64,000 bases of DNA from CAMLFJ01 sp035524955 (GTDB lineage: Bacteria > Methylomirabilota > Methylomirabilia > Rokubacteriales > CSP1-6): contig DATLFG010000107.1 of NCBI GenBank assembly GCA_035524955.1, positions 62,001 through 126,000 on the forward strand, in the 5' to 3' direction. Below, one piece after another: positions 44,092-53,034 of this stretch. Position 1 is the first letter of the stretch. Each line of letters opens with the position of its first letter. A program made the position numbers and the translations under genes. The notes under the pieces are model-generated. The model ran no database searches. It saw nothing but the letters and a program-made list of their open reading frames with translations, and was not told the DNA's origin.

Positions 44092-46277
44092 CGACGCGTC
44101 CGGAAGCGGTCCAGGACGTTGCGCAGGATGCGGGAGACGTTGTTGTCGTAGCGATTGTGCGACAGGCTGCCGCAGAACGTGATGGAGCCGACCGCGAAGA
44201 CCGCGCCGCCGCCCGGCAGCTCGGCGTAGGTCATGTCGGCCCGCAGCAGCCGGGCCGGCTTCTCGCCGGTCACCGTCGCCACGTGCGAGAGCAGCTCCTC
44301 GGGCACCACGATGAAGCTCGGGCCGTGTCCCTCGGAGCTGGCCACCACGATCGCGCCCGCGGGCGTGCCGAGCGCGGGGTCCGCGCGGTCGAGCTCGAAG
44401 CCGGCCGCGCCGCCGCCCGAGAGGCCGAAGTCGCCGATCACCGTGTCCTTGACGCCGTCGAGGATCCAGGCCGCCCTCGGATCGTCCGCGCCGGGCCCGC
44501 GGCGATAGTACGAGCCCTCGAAGAGGCCCTGGGCCGAGAAGCCGACTGCCCCGATCCGCTGCGGCGGCCGCCCGTTGCGGCGCCAGAGGCCGCCGTAGGC
44601 GCCGTCGAGCGCGTGATAGTACTCGCCGGTCTGGGCGTCCCACGTTCGGATGCCGCCCTCGGCGCGCCGCACCTCGATGACGCCGGGCACCGCGGCGCTG
44701 GTGGCGATCCGCCAGTAGAAGCCGTTGCCGCCCAGGTAGACGAGCTTGCCGCCGCCGTCCAGATAGCCGGCGTGGGCGTCGAGCGTGCGCGCGGTGTGGT
44801 ACTCGGGGTGCGAGCCGGTGAGCACGGTCGCGTACGGGGCGAGCAGGGCCGCGCCCTCGGCGTCCACGTCCTCGTCGGTCACGACGTCGTACGGGATCCG
44901 GTGGACCTCGAGCCAGTCGAGCAGGTGGGTGTCCGCCGAGAAGTGGCGCAGGCCCGAGCCGCGCGCGTCGAGGAAGGTGAGGTAGCGGGGACGGAACGTC
45001 AGCACGGGACGGAAGCGGGAGGAATAGCAGATGCCGCTGCCGTCGCGGTGGCGATTGTAGGTGGAGCGGCCGTAGTCGGGATGGTCGTCCGGGTTGTGGG
45101 GATAGGCGCCCCACGCGGCGACCCGCTCGCGGTATGCGGCGTCCGTGGAGCCGCGCGCGTGGTTCGCATACGCCTGGTACGTGTAGGTGGAGGCGATGAA
45201 GAGCACGTCCGCGCGAGGCCGGCCGCGCGGTGGCCGCACGTAGAACGGCAGGTCGTCCGCGTGCCCCTCCGCGGAGAGACGCATGAGGTAGGCGCCGCTC
45301 GGCAGGTCGTGCGGCACCGTGAACTCGAAGTCGGTGGCCCAGCCCGCGTCGTACACGTCGTCGTCGTGGAAGTGGATGGCCGCGTACTCGCGCGGAGCGT
45401 GGCGCCAGCACATCTCGCGCCCCGTCCAGCGCGCCCCGGTCACCGCGCGGGTGGGCAGGTTCACGAGCCGGCCGCCGAGGCGGTGCGGGCCCACGTCCGC
45501 GACGTCGAGTCCGTCGATGCCCCGGGAGAAGTCCCAGCCCGCGATCAGGTCCGTGGGCGTCAGCAGAGGATCGAGCACCAGCGTCTCCGGCGCGCTCGCC
45601 GCCGCCGCGAGCAGCACGGGATCCTCGATCTTGCCGTTGTAGTGCTCGCGCGCGTCGGGCGTGAGGCGCGCGCCGATCAGCAGCGGCGCGGGCGCGTCGA
45701 GCCGGACCGCGGGCGGCAGCGGCGCGGACGCCTCCTCCCGGCCGCCGCCGGTGAGCGGGGCATGGCCCACGCGCAGCGCGCCCGTGGCCGGATCGGCCAC
45801 GAGCCAGATCCGGTGCCACCGCCGGAGCGCAAGGGCCCGGTCGGTGGCGACGGTGAGGGGCCCGCCGCCCGAAGTGCCGACCCGCGCGGTCACACCGCCG
45901 GGCGCCAGCGACAGGGCCCAGCCCGCGTGGACGGTGTCGTCCCAGCGCGAGACCACGCACTGCTCGCGCCGGGGCGCGAGGGTCGGCCAGACGAGGGCGG
46001 CCACGGTGAGCGGCCCCGGCGTGCGCAGGGCCGTGGCGGCATCGACGCACACGTAGGACCCCTGGGCGAGCGGCTGCACGCGGGAGGGCCGCTCGATCGC
46101 GAAGCGGTGGGCGAGATCCTCGATCTTCAGACCGGGCCCGGCCGGATTGGGATCGGCGTGGATGACGCGCGCGAGGCGGGCGTGGTACGGCCCCGCCGCC
46201 GCGCTCGAGACCTTGAAGGCGATGCGCTCACCGGGCGCGGCGGAGAGCCGGTCGCTATAGCCGGTGAGCGGGATCAC
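44088..46277 (-). CDS. N,N-dimethylformamidase large-subunit-like protein
   Basis: 729 residues. An N-terminal beta region (about 1-110), a LamG-like jelly-roll (about 110-260, AALVWPTLAPRREQCVVSRWDD) and a large C-terminal region with YTYQAYANH, SRFRPVLTFRPRYL, GSHPEYHTARTLDAH and GGNGFYWRI, as in the large subunit of DMFase, which hydrolyses DMF to dimethylamine and formate using a mononuclear iron. No small-subunit gene lies beside it, so the true substrate may differ. The GTG start directly follows the M20 stop (TAA-GTG). Confidence 0.82.
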   Translation of the reverse strand: MIPLTGYSDRLSAAPGERIAFKVSSAAAGPYHARLARVIHADPNPAGPGLKIEDLAHRFAIERPSRVQPLAQGSYVCVDAATALRTPGPLTVAALVWPTLAPRREQCVVSRWDDTVHAGWALSLAPGGVTARVGTSGGGPLTVATDRALALRRWHRIWLVADPATGALRVGHAPLTGGGREEASAPLPPAVRLDAPAPLLIGARLTPDAREHYNGKIEDPVLLAAAASAPETLVLDPLLTPTDLIAGWDFSRGIDGLDVADVGPHRLGGRLVNLPTRAVTGARWTGREMCWRHAPREYAAIHFHDDDVYDAGWATDFEFTVPHDLPSGAYLMRLSAEGHADDLPFYVRPPRGRPRADVLFIASTYTYQAYANHARGSTDAAYRERVAAWGAYPHNPDDHPDYGRSTYNRHRDGSGICYSSRFRPVLTFRPRYLTFLDARGSGLRHFSADTHLLDWLEVHRIPYDVVTDEDVDAEGAALLAPYATVLTGSHPEYHTARTLDAHAGYLDGGGKLVYLGGNGFYWRIATSAAVPGVIEVRRAEGGIRTWDAQTGEYYHALDGAYGGLWRRNGRPPQRIGAVGFSAQGLFEGSYYRRGPGADDPRAAWILDGVKDTVIGDFGLSGGGAAGFELDRADPALGTPAGAIVVASSEGHGPSFIVVPEELLSHVATVTGEKPARLLRADMTYAELPGGGAVFAVGSITFCGSLSHNRYDNNVSRILRNVLDRFRTRR

Positions 46278-47624
46278 TTACCCGAGGAACTGCTCGCACA
46301 CCTCGAGCCAGGCCTGGGTGGTGAGGGCCAGGGATTCGACGTCGATGCGCTCGTCGTTGCCGTGGAATCGGCCCGACATCGCCTCGGCGGTCAAGGTCCG
46401 CGAGAAGAGGCCGAAGCCGTAGGCGACCGCGCCCTTGTCGCGGAAGTAGGGCGCGTCGGTGAAGCCGACGATCATGCGCGGCAGCAGGCGCGCGCCCGGG
46501 TAGTGCGCGTCCACCACCCGCCCGAGGACGCTCCAGAGCGGGGTGCCGGTGGGCGACACCGACGCGGGCTTGGAGAAGAGCTTCTCGACCTCGATCTCCT
46601 CCGCCAGGCCGCCCAGGGCCTTGTCCAGATGCCGGCGCACCTCGTCGTCGTTGTCGCCGGGGACGGTGCGGATGTCCACCTCGACGTCCACCGCGTCCGG
46701 GATCACGTTGGTCTTCACGCCGCCGTGGCAGACGTTGGGCGAGAACGTGGTGTGGGTCGCCGACCACGCGAGCTTGGCCAGCGCGGGCGCGAGCCGGTCG
46801 ATGGATTCGTCCACGCGCGAGGGATCGGCCAGCGCCTCCTTCACGGCCGGATCGAGGTGGAGCGTGTCCACGAAGGCCCGCCACAGCTCGTCGACATACG
46901 GTGAGGGCCGGTAGTCGGCCAGGCGACTCACGACCTGCGCCGCCTTGATCAGCGCGTTGTTCGCGCCGTAGGGCATCGAGCCGTGACCGGGCGTGCCCTT
47001 GACGCGCAGGCGGCGCCAGGCCACGCCCTTCTCGCCCACGTGCACGGTGACGTTGAGCTCGTCGTCCCTTCTCCCGCGGCTCACGGTGCCGCCGTTCTCG
47101 GTCAGGCAGTAGTCGGCCCGCAGCGCGTCCCAGTGCCGCTCGACCACGTGCCCGGCGCCGAGCGTGCCGCCGGCCTCCTCGTCCGCGCAGGCCAGGTAGA
47201 CCAGGGTGCCGCGCGGCCGCCAGCCGCGGCCGGCCAGCGTCTTGAGCGCGACGGCCTGCGAGGCGGTGAGGTTCAGCATGTCCACCGCGCCGCGCCCCCA
47301 CACCTCGCCGTCGACGAGCTCGCCGCCGAAGGGATCGCGCGTCCAGGTCCTCGGGTTCACCGGCACCACGTCGGTGTGGCCCATGAGGCACAGCGTGGGC
47401 GCCTTGGGATCGGTGCCCTCGATGCGGGCCACGAGGCTGGCGCGGCCGGGGGCGTGCGCGGGCTCGTACACCTCGACGTCGAGCCCGCTGCCCGCGAGAT
47501 AGCTGCGCAGCGTGTCGCAGTTGCGCTTCTCCTGGCCGGACAGCAGCGTGCCGTCGTTGACGCACTGGTTGCGGATCATCTGCTGCAGCAGCTCCACCGT
47601 CTGTCCGGTCAGGGCATCGCTCAT
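46278..47624 (-). CDS. M20 family metallopeptidase
   Basis: 448 residues. Zinc ligands and catalytic acids of the M20 family: LMGHTDVVPV (His, Asp), GRGAVDMLN (Asp), ACADEEAGGTLG (catalytic Glu pair), and a late His (FHGNDERID). A dimerisation domain lies in the middle (VKGTPGHGSMPYGANNA). It would hydrolyse a dipeptide, acylamino acid or similar amide. TAGGAT lies 8 nt before the ATG, a leaderless-type start. Part of the long minus-strand run. Confidence 0.9.
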   Translation of the reverse strand: MSDALTGQTVELLQQMIRNQCVNDGTLLSGQEKRNCDTLRSYLAGSGLDVEVYEPAHAPGRASLVARIEGTDPKAPTLCLMGHTDVVPVNPRTWTRDPFGGELVDGEVWGRGAVDMLNLTASQAVALKTLAGRGWRPRGTLVYLACADEEAGGTLGAGHVVERHWDALRADYCLTENGGTVSRGRRDDELNVTVHVGEKGVAWRRLRVKGTPGHGSMPYGANNALIKAAQVVSRLADYRPSPYVDELWRAFVDTLHLDPAVKEALADPSRVDESIDRLAPALAKLAWSATHTTFSPNVCHGGVKTNVIPDAVDVEVDIRTVPGDNDDEVRRHLDKALGGLAEEIEVEKLFSKPASVSPTGTPLWSVLGRVVDAHYPGARLLPRMIVGFTDAPYFRDKGAVAYGFGLFSRTLTAEAMSGRFHGNDERIDVESLALTTQAWLEVCEQFLG

Positions 47625-47635
47625 GGATCGGTATC

Positions 47636-48475
47636 CTAGCCAGCGGGCTCGGTCTTGTCGAGGGGCCGCTCGAAGACCGCCTGGACCGAGACGAGGCGGC
47701 CCTCGTCCCGGTTGCGATGCCCGACCCGGATGATCTCCTCGATGGCGTCGCCCATCACGAGGCGCTGGATGCTGTGCGGGGGGATCGTGGCCGCGGTGGC
47801 CGGGCCCGCGGTCTCCGTGGTCACGTCGTCCCAGACCCGGACCCGGAAGCCGGCGGCCTCGATCACCGCCCGCATCTCGGCCGGCGTGCGCAGGAAGCTC
47901 GTGGACGGGTCGCGCGCCCACATCACCGGGTAGCGCAGGGGCGCGACCGGGCCGGTCATCGGCTCCTGCAGCGCCAGGCGCCCACCGCGGCGCAGCACGC
48001 GGTGGAAGCCGGCGTAGAGGCGCGCCTTGTCCGCGATGTTCATGCCGCTGTTCTGCGTCCACACCAGGTCGAAGGTCTCCTCGGGAAACGCGAGGGCCAG
48101 GGCGTTGCCCACGTGGTGGCTTACCCGATCGTCGAGACGCATCCGTGTGGTCAGCGCCTGCGCGGCGCGCACGTAGGAGGCGGTCAGGTCCACGGTCGTG
48201 ACGAGGCAGCCGAACTCCACGGCCAGCGTGCGGGCGGGGCCCCCGAAGCCGCCGCCGACGTCCAGCACCCGCATGCCGGGCGCGGCCCCCGCCAGGCGGG
48301 CGAGGCGCACGGTCACCGGCTTGCCGCCGCCGTGGAACTGGTCCGCCGGCGCCAGGACGTCGGGCGTGAGCGCGTCGAGATCGGCGCCGCGCGCGGCGAG
48401 GGCGGTCAGGATGGCCTCGGTGAGGTTCTCGCGTCCCCAGTACGCTTCGACTATGCTGGCGTCGAGGTCGGACAT
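47636..48475 (-). CDS. SAM-dependent methyltransferase
   Basis: 279 residues. Class I motif VLDVGGGFGGPART, acidic end of beta-2 (VTTVDLT), and the FDLVWTQNSGMNI post-motif resemble sarcosine/dimethylglycine-type N-methyltransferases and the UbiE-like group. Substrate unknown; a small amine would fit the DMFase-like neighbour, which is an inference. It is the first gene of the run and divergent from the hydrolase at 48500. Confidence 0.85.
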   Translation of the reverse strand: MSDLDASIVEAYWGRENLTEAILTALAARGADLDALTPDVLAPADQFHGGGKPVTVRLARLAGAAPGMRVLDVGGGFGGPARTLAVEFGCLVTTVDLTASYVRAAQALTTRMRLDDRVSHHVGNALALAFPEETFDLVWTQNSGMNIADKARLYAGFHRVLRRGGRLALQEPMTGPVAPLRYPVMWARDPSTSFLRTPAEMRAVIEAAGFRVRVWDDVTTETAGPATAATIPPHSIQRLVMGDAIEEIIRVGHRNRDEGRLVSVQAVFERPLDKTEPAG

Positions 48476-48499
48476 TCAGATCTCCGAGAGGAGCCGGTG

Positions 48500-49216
48500 A
48501 TGGCGACGTTCCTGGTGGCGCACGGGGCCTGGTCGGCCGGCTGGGCGTGGAAGAAGATGCGGCCACTGCTGCGCGATCGGGGGCACGAGCTGATCACCCC
48601 GACGTATACCGGGCTGGGCGAGCGGGCGCACCTGGCCCGGCCCGAGGTGGATCTGGAGACCCACATCGCCGACGTGCTCGGCGTGCTCCAGTGCGAGGAC
48701 CTTCGCGACGTGATCCTGGTCGGGCACAGCTACGGGGGCATGGTGGCGACCGGTGTCGCTGACCGGGTCCCCGAGCGCCTGGCCCAGCTCGTGTACCTCG
48801 ACGCCTTCGTGCCCCGAAGCGGACAGGCGCTGGTGGACCTGACGCCGCAGGCACCCGGCGGCGGGCCCGCGACCCCGGAGGTGGAGGCCTGGCGCATCCC
48901 GGCCAATCCAGTGCCTCCGGATACCAGCGCGACGGATCTCGCCTGGATCATGCCCCGACGCTTCCCGCAGCCGCGGAAGACATTCGAGCAAGCGCTCAAG
49001 ATGTCTGGTGCAAGTGACCGAATCACAACGACTTACATCTATTGTACCCGGCCTCGGCCCGGGGATGTGTTCGGCCAGTTCGCGGAGCGGGCGCGGCGTG
49101 AGCCGGGCTGGCGCTACCTCGAGATCGACGCGACTCACAATCCGCACATCACGGCTCCGGACGCGCTCGCCGGCCTGTTGGATGGTGTCGCATCGCGAGG
49201 AGGCGGGAGCGCCTAG
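48500..49216 (+). CDS. Alpha/beta fold hydrolase (HNL/salicylate esterase-like)
   Basis: 238 residues. MATFLVAHGAWSAGWAWKKM, the nucleophile Ser in GHSYGGMV and the late His in DATHNPHITAP fit the small alpha/beta hydrolases related to plant hydroxynitrile lyases and methylesterases. ATG preceded by GAGAGGAG. Substrate unknown. It stands alone between two minus-strand runs. Confidence 0.87.
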   Translation: MATFLVAHGAWSAGWAWKKMRPLLRDRGHELITPTYTGLGERAHLARPEVDLETHIADVLGVLQCEDLRDVILVGHSYGGMVATGVADRVPERLAQLVYLDAFVPRSGQALVDLTPQAPGGGPATPEVEAWRIPANPVPPDTSATDLAWIMPRRFPQPRKTFEQALKMSGASDRITTTYIYCTRPRPGDVFGQFAERARREPGWRYLEIDATHNPHITAPDALAGLLDGVASRGGGSA

Positions 49217-49286
49217 GTGCGCACGCCCGCGGGCCTCGCCACGCCTCGTCGAGGCGGCGCGGCACCACGATCGCCTCCCCGCCGCA

Positions 49287-50297
49287 CTATCGGCCCCGGC
49301 GCGCGCGCCCGGGCGCATAGACCTCGGGGTTGACCACGTTGATCGGGCGCTCCTTCAGCAGCACGCGGGCGATCTCCTCGCCGCAGCGCTTCGGCACCTG
49401 GGCGACCGCGGGGGAGGAGAAGTAGGCGGCGTGCGGCGTGAGAATCACGTTGTCCATGCGCCGGAGCGGGCTGTCGGCGGCGAGCGGCTCCTCCTCGAAG
49501 ACGTCGAGCGCCGCGCCGGCCAGCCGGCCCTCCTGCAGCGCGCGCACGAGGGCGCGCTCGTCCACCACCGGGCCGCGCGAGGTATTGACGAGGCACGCGG
49601 TGGGCTTCATGCGCCGGAAGAAGGCCTCGTTGATCAGGCCGCGCGTCTCCGCGTTCAGCAGGGCGTGGACCGAGACGTAGTCCGCCCGCGCGGCCAGCGT
49701 GGGCAGATCGACGCGCTCGACGCCGAGGGCCTTGAACCGCGCGTCGTCCACGTAGGGGTCGCAGGCGATCACGTGCGTCTCGAGCGCGGCCACGCGCCGG
49801 GCGAAGGCGCCGCCGATATTGCCGAGCCCGACGATGCCCACCGTCTCGCCGTGGAGCGAGCCGGTGACCGCGCCCGGGACCCGCGAGCTCCAGGTGCCCG
49901 CGTGCACCTCGCGGTCGAGCGTGACGATCTTGCGGTTCCAGGCCAGCAGCAGCGCGAGGGCGTGGTTGGCCACCTCGCGGATCCAGACGTCGGGCACGTT
50001 GATCACCACCACGCCCAGCTCGGTGGCGGCGGGCACGTCGATGACGTCGTAGCCCACCCCGGTGCGCATGACCGCCTGGACGCCCTCGAGCGACTCCAGC
50101 ACGCGGCGGGTGACCGGGGAAGAGGAGATGATGAGCGCGTCGGCGTCGCGGGCGCGGGCGACCACCTCGTCGGCCTCGCCGATGAAGGGCAGCGAGGTCA
50201 TCCGGGCGGGCACGCGATCGAGCGCGGTCTGGCAGTCGGAGTAGTCGCGCTCACCGCGACCCTGGATGACGTACACCTGGAACGGTCGGTCGGCCAC
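49287..50297 (-). CDS. D-isomer-specific 2-hydroxyacid dehydrogenase (phosphoglycerate dehydrogenase-like)
   Basis: 336 residues. RTGVGYDVIDV, NAD motif VGIVGLGNIGGAFARRV, the Arg in NTSRGPVVDE, Glu in DVFEEEPL and His in LTPHAAYFS give the complete catalytic set. It interconverts a D-2-hydroxyacid and its 2-oxoacid with NAD(H). The GTG start at 50297 gives the family-like N terminus. Paired with the enoyl-CoA hydratase gene 28 nt upstream. Confidence 0.9.
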   Translation of the reverse strand: MADRPFQVYVIQGRGERDYSDCQTALDRVPARMTSLPFIGEADEVVARARDADALIISSSPVTRRVLESLEGVQAVMRTGVGYDVIDVPAATELGVVVINVPDVWIREVANHALALLLAWNRKIVTLDREVHAGTWSSRVPGAVTGSLHGETVGIVGLGNIGGAFARRVAALETHVIACDPYVDDARFKALGVERVDLPTLAARADYVSVHALLNAETRGLINEAFFRRMKPTACLVNTSRGPVVDERALVRALQEGRLAGAALDVFEEEPLAADSPLRRMDNVILTPHAAYFSSPAVAQVPKRCGEEIARVLLKERPINVVNPEVYAPGRARRGR

Positions 50298-50325
50298 TGG
50301 TCTCTCCGTCGGAGTAGGGTGTCGG

Positions 50326-51087
50326 TCAGAACTGCCCGTGGCGCCCGGCGCCCGCCGCGAAGCGCTGCGCGCCCGCCTGGCTCTCACCGGTATCGTGCGT
50401 GGCCTTGCCCAGCGCAAACTCGTGGGCCATGGCCGCGGGCAGGGGCAGGCCCGCGCTTTCCCACGCGGAGCGCCGGTCGCTGCGCACGCAGTGCGGCGGG
50501 AAGACCGCGATGGCCCGCGCCAGCGCCTCCGCTTCCTCGCGGGCCCGGCCGGCCGGGACCACGCGATTCGCCAGACCGAAGGCGAGCGCCTCCCGGGCAT
50601 CCACCGCGCGGCCGGTCAGGATCATGTCGAGCGCGCGGGAGAGGCCGATGAGCCGGGGAAGTCTCACGGTGCCGCCGTCGATCAGCGGCACGCCCCAGCG
50701 GCGGCAGAAGACCCCGAACACCGCGGTGTCCCCGGCCACGCGCAGGTCGCACATCAGCGAGAGCTCGAGCCCGCCCGCCACCGCGTGGCCCTCGACCGCG
50801 GCGATCGTCGGCTTCGTGAAGGCCATCCGGGTGGGGCCCATGGGCCCGGGGCCGTCGGGAGCCAGGCGCAGCCCACGCTCCGTCCCTCGCGCCTTGAGGT
50901 CCGCCCCCGCGCAGAAGGTGCCGCCCGCGCCCCACAGCACGGCGACGCGGAGGGCGTCGTCCCGCTCGAACGCCTCGAAGGCCTCGATCAGCCCCCGGGC
51001 CGCGGGCCCGTCCACCGCGTTCCGCGCCTCGGGGCGGTCCATGACGATCGTCGCCACCATATCGCTTCGCTCGGTCCGGATGGCCAT
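50326..51087 (-). CDS. Enoyl-CoA hydratase/isomerase family protein
   Basis: 253 residues, crotonase fold. MDRPEARNAVDGPA, the oxyanion hole FCAGADLKA and AAVEGHAVAGGLELSL are clear. The usual catalytic Glu pair is only partly kept (one position reads VFCRRWGVPLIDGG), so it may act as an isomerase, hydrolase or with a different acyl-CoA. Shine-Dalgarno GAGGAG precedes ATG 51087. Confidence 0.88.
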   Translation of the reverse strand: MAIRTERSDMVATIVMDRPEARNAVDGPAARGLIEAFEAFERDDALRVAVLWGAGGTFCAGADLKARGTERGLRLAPDGPGPMGPTRMAFTKPTIAAVEGHAVAGGLELSLMCDLRVAGDTAVFGVFCRRWGVPLIDGGTVRLPRLIGLSRALDMILTGRAVDAREALAFGLANRVVPAGRAREEAEALARAIAVFPPHCVRSDRRSAWESAGLPLPAAMAHEFALGKATHDTGESQAGAQRFAAGAGRHGQF

Positions 51088-51215
51088 CGGAGTCTCCTCG
51101 GGCCGGTCGCGGCCCCGGACGAATCTACCACTATTCGCGCGGGGCACTTTTCACAACGGAGCCCGGCCGGGGTCTCACGCACCGGAAGCGAGACATCATC
51201 ACCCGGGAGGGACCG

Positions 51216-51665
51216 ATGAGCGACAAGGCCACGTTGCTGCGGGCCGCGGATCGGGCATTCGAGGAGCTGCGGGAGGCGATCGACGGGCTGAGCGACGAGG
51301 ACATGCGCCGGGTCTGGCTCGGTACCTGGGGCGTGCGCGAGATCCTGATCCACATCTCGGGCTGGCACGACGAGATGGCCACGGCGCTGGGCCGGCTCGC
51401 GAAGGGGGATGCGCCGTACCCGACGGGGACGTACGATGACTTCGATGCGTGGAACGCGCGCTTCGTGGACCGGAAGGCGGGGGTGAAGACCGCCGACGTG
51501 GTGGCCGATCTGGAGGCCTCGCATCGCACGCTGCTGGCTGCGGGCGCCGCCCTGCCGGAAGCGCTCTTCGTCCCGGACGGCGCGGCCCGCGGCCCATTCG
51601 ACGGGGCCGGGGCGGGGCACTACCGCGAGCACACCGAGCAGATCCGTCGATGGCGCCAGGGCTAG
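51216..51665 (+). CDS. DinB/ClbS-like four-helix protein
   Basis: 149 residues. KATLLRAADRAFEELREAIDGL, the TWGVREILIHISGWHDEMATAL helix with its metal-binding His pattern, and a late HYREHTEQIRRW fit the ClbS/DfsB branch of the DinB superfamily. ClbS is a colibactin-inactivating hydrolase; others are thiol transferases. Shine-Dalgarno GGGAGGGA. It overlaps the start of the alkyltransferase gene by 16 nt, so the two are probably co-expressed in alkylation or genotoxin defence. Confidence 0.82.
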   Translation: MSDKATLLRAADRAFEELREAIDGLSDEDMRRVWLGTWGVREILIHISGWHDEMATALGRLAKGDAPYPTGTYDDFDAWNARFVDRKAGVKTADVVADLEASHRTLLAAGAALPEALFVPDGAARGPFDGAGAGHYREHTEQIRRWRQG

Positions 51666-52231
51666 GCACCGGTTTCGCGCTCTTCGACACCGCGATCGGG
51701 CCGTGCGGGATCGCGTGGAACGGGCGTGGGATCGCGGGCGTGCAGCTCCCGGAGGGCACCCTGCCGGAGAGGCGGGTACGGCTGCGGCGGCGGTTTCCGG
51801 ATGCACGCGAGGCGCCGCCGCCTGCGCCGGTGCGGCGGGCCATCGACGGCGTGGTCGCGCTGCTCCGGGGTGAGCCCTGCGAGCTCGAGCGCGTGACGCT
51901 CGACATGGACGGCGTGCCGCCCTTCCACCGCCGCGTGTACGAGGTGGCGCGCACGATCCCGCCCGGCACGACGCTGTCCTATGGCGAGGTCGCGGCCCGC
52001 ATGGGCGCGCCGGGGGCGGCGCGCGACGTGGGGCAGGCGCTGGGCCAGAACCCGTTCGCGATCATCGTGCCGTGCCATCGGGTACTCGCCGCGAACGGCA
52101 AGGTCGGCGGCTTTTCCGCGCGCGGCGGCGTCAGGACCAAGCTGCGGCTCATCTCGAGCGAGCGGGCGGGGGGACACGGCACGCTGCCCCTTTTCGGGGG
52201 CGCCACGGAGGACCGGCCGCCGCAGTGCTAG
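51650..52231 (+). CDS. ogt: Methylated-DNA-[protein]-cysteine S-methyltransferase (Ogt-type)
   Basis: 193 residues. The alkyl-acceptor Cys is in IIVPCHRVL with the GKVGGFSARGG segment after it; YGEVAARMG is the HTH that places DNA in the active site. It removes O6-alkyl groups from guanine in a suicide reaction. ATG 51650 lies inside the end of the ClbS-like gene. The N-terminal domain is shorter and divergent from E. coli Ogt. The 253-nt gap after it (52232-52484) shows no gene. Confidence 0.9.
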   Translation: MAPGLGTGFALFDTAIGPCGIAWNGRGIAGVQLPEGTLPERRVRLRRRFPDAREAPPPAPVRRAIDGVVALLRGEPCELERVTLDMDGVPPFHRRVYEVARTIPPGTTLSYGEVAARMGAPGAARDVGQALGQNPFAIIVPCHRVLAANGKVGGFSARGGVRTKLRLISSERAGGHGTLPLFGGATEDRPPQC

Positions 52232-52484
52232 ACCTCGCCGGGCGCACCGGCGTGGAGCGGCCGGCCGAGGTCGCGGCCTTGGTGGACCATGCGTGGAATC
52301 ACGCACTTTTGCGCCTACACGGTGGGACTGGGCTTCATCCGATGCGGGGGCCGGCGCGCGACGGGTGACATGCGCCGGTTCGTGGCCCGGCCCCACCGAC
52401 CGGGGAACCACCGGACCGGCCCCGGGGTTTAGTGCCAAACACGCTCCCTGGCCGATCCACCACCCACCTCCTGAGGAGGAACGC

Positions 52485-52973
52485 ATGACGAGGCAACGAC
52501 TGCTGTCGCTGGCCATCGGCACGGCCCTGGTCCTCACCGCAGCCAGCGCGGGCGCACAGGGGCCCCCGGCCTATGGGCCGCCCATCACGCTCGACCAGGC
52601 CAAGAAGGTCATGGCGGGTGCGGAGGCCGAGGCCAAGAAGAACAACTGGCCGGTCGTCATCACGATCCTCGATTCGGGCGGCAACCTCGTGATGACGCAT
52701 CGCCTGGACGGCGCCCAGTTCGGCAGTGTCGAGGTGGCACGCGAGAAGGCCTATTCCGCGGTGGCGTTTCGCCGGCCCACCAAGGTGTTCGAGGATGCGC
52801 TGGCTCAGGGCGGCGCCAATCTGAGACTGCTCAGGCTGAGCGGGGCGAACCCCCTCGACGGCGGGTGGCCGATCGCGATCGACGGCAAGATCGCCGGCGG
52901 GATCGGGGTGTCCGGCGTGACCGGGGCGCAGGACGCTCAGATCGGGCGCGCCGGGATCGACGCGCTCAAGTAG
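52485..52973 (+). CDS. Exported GlcG/HbpS-family haem-binding-like protein
   Basis: 162 residues. Signal peptide ending ASAGA, then the GlcG/HbpS domain: LDQAKKVMAGAEAEAKKNNW, VITILDSGGNLVMTHRLDGAQFGSVEVAREKAYSA and GGIGVSGVTGAQDAQIG. Known members bind haem or cobalamin or form octamers without a fixed role. Strong Shine-Dalgarno (GAGGAGG). A hairpin terminator follows at 53000. Confidence 0.9.
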   Translation: MTRQRLLSLAIGTALVLTAASAGAQGPPAYGPPITLDQAKKVMAGAEAEAKKNNWPVVITILDSGGNLVMTHRLDGAQFGSVEVAREKAYSAVAFRRPTKVFEDALAQGGANLRLLRLSGANPLDGGWPIAIDGKIAGGIGVSGVTGAQDAQIGRAGIDALK

Positions 52974-52999
52974 CTTCTTAGCTGTTCGGGCGCTAACCA

Positions 53000-53026
53000 C
53001 ACCCTCTCCCTTCAGAGGAGAGGGTG
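53000..53026. terminator. Hairpin terminator between convergent genes
   Basis: A perfect 10-bp stem, CACCCTCTCC (53000-53009) with GGAGAGGGTG (53017-53026), closes a 7-nt loop. It sits between the GlcG-like gene and the convergent P450 gene, so it could serve both. There is no U tract; it may instead be a copy of a dispersed palindrome. Confidence 0.6.
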
Positions 53027-53034
53027 CGGGGAGG

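Noticed and set aside
44157..46904. 915-codon plus-strand frame opposite the DMFase and M20 genes
   Set aside because: Composition is typical of an antisense shadow and it crosses two well-supported genes on the other strand.
52232..52484. Possible gene between ogt and the GlcG-like gene
   Set aside because: Short frames on both strands show no start signal, motif or sensible composition.
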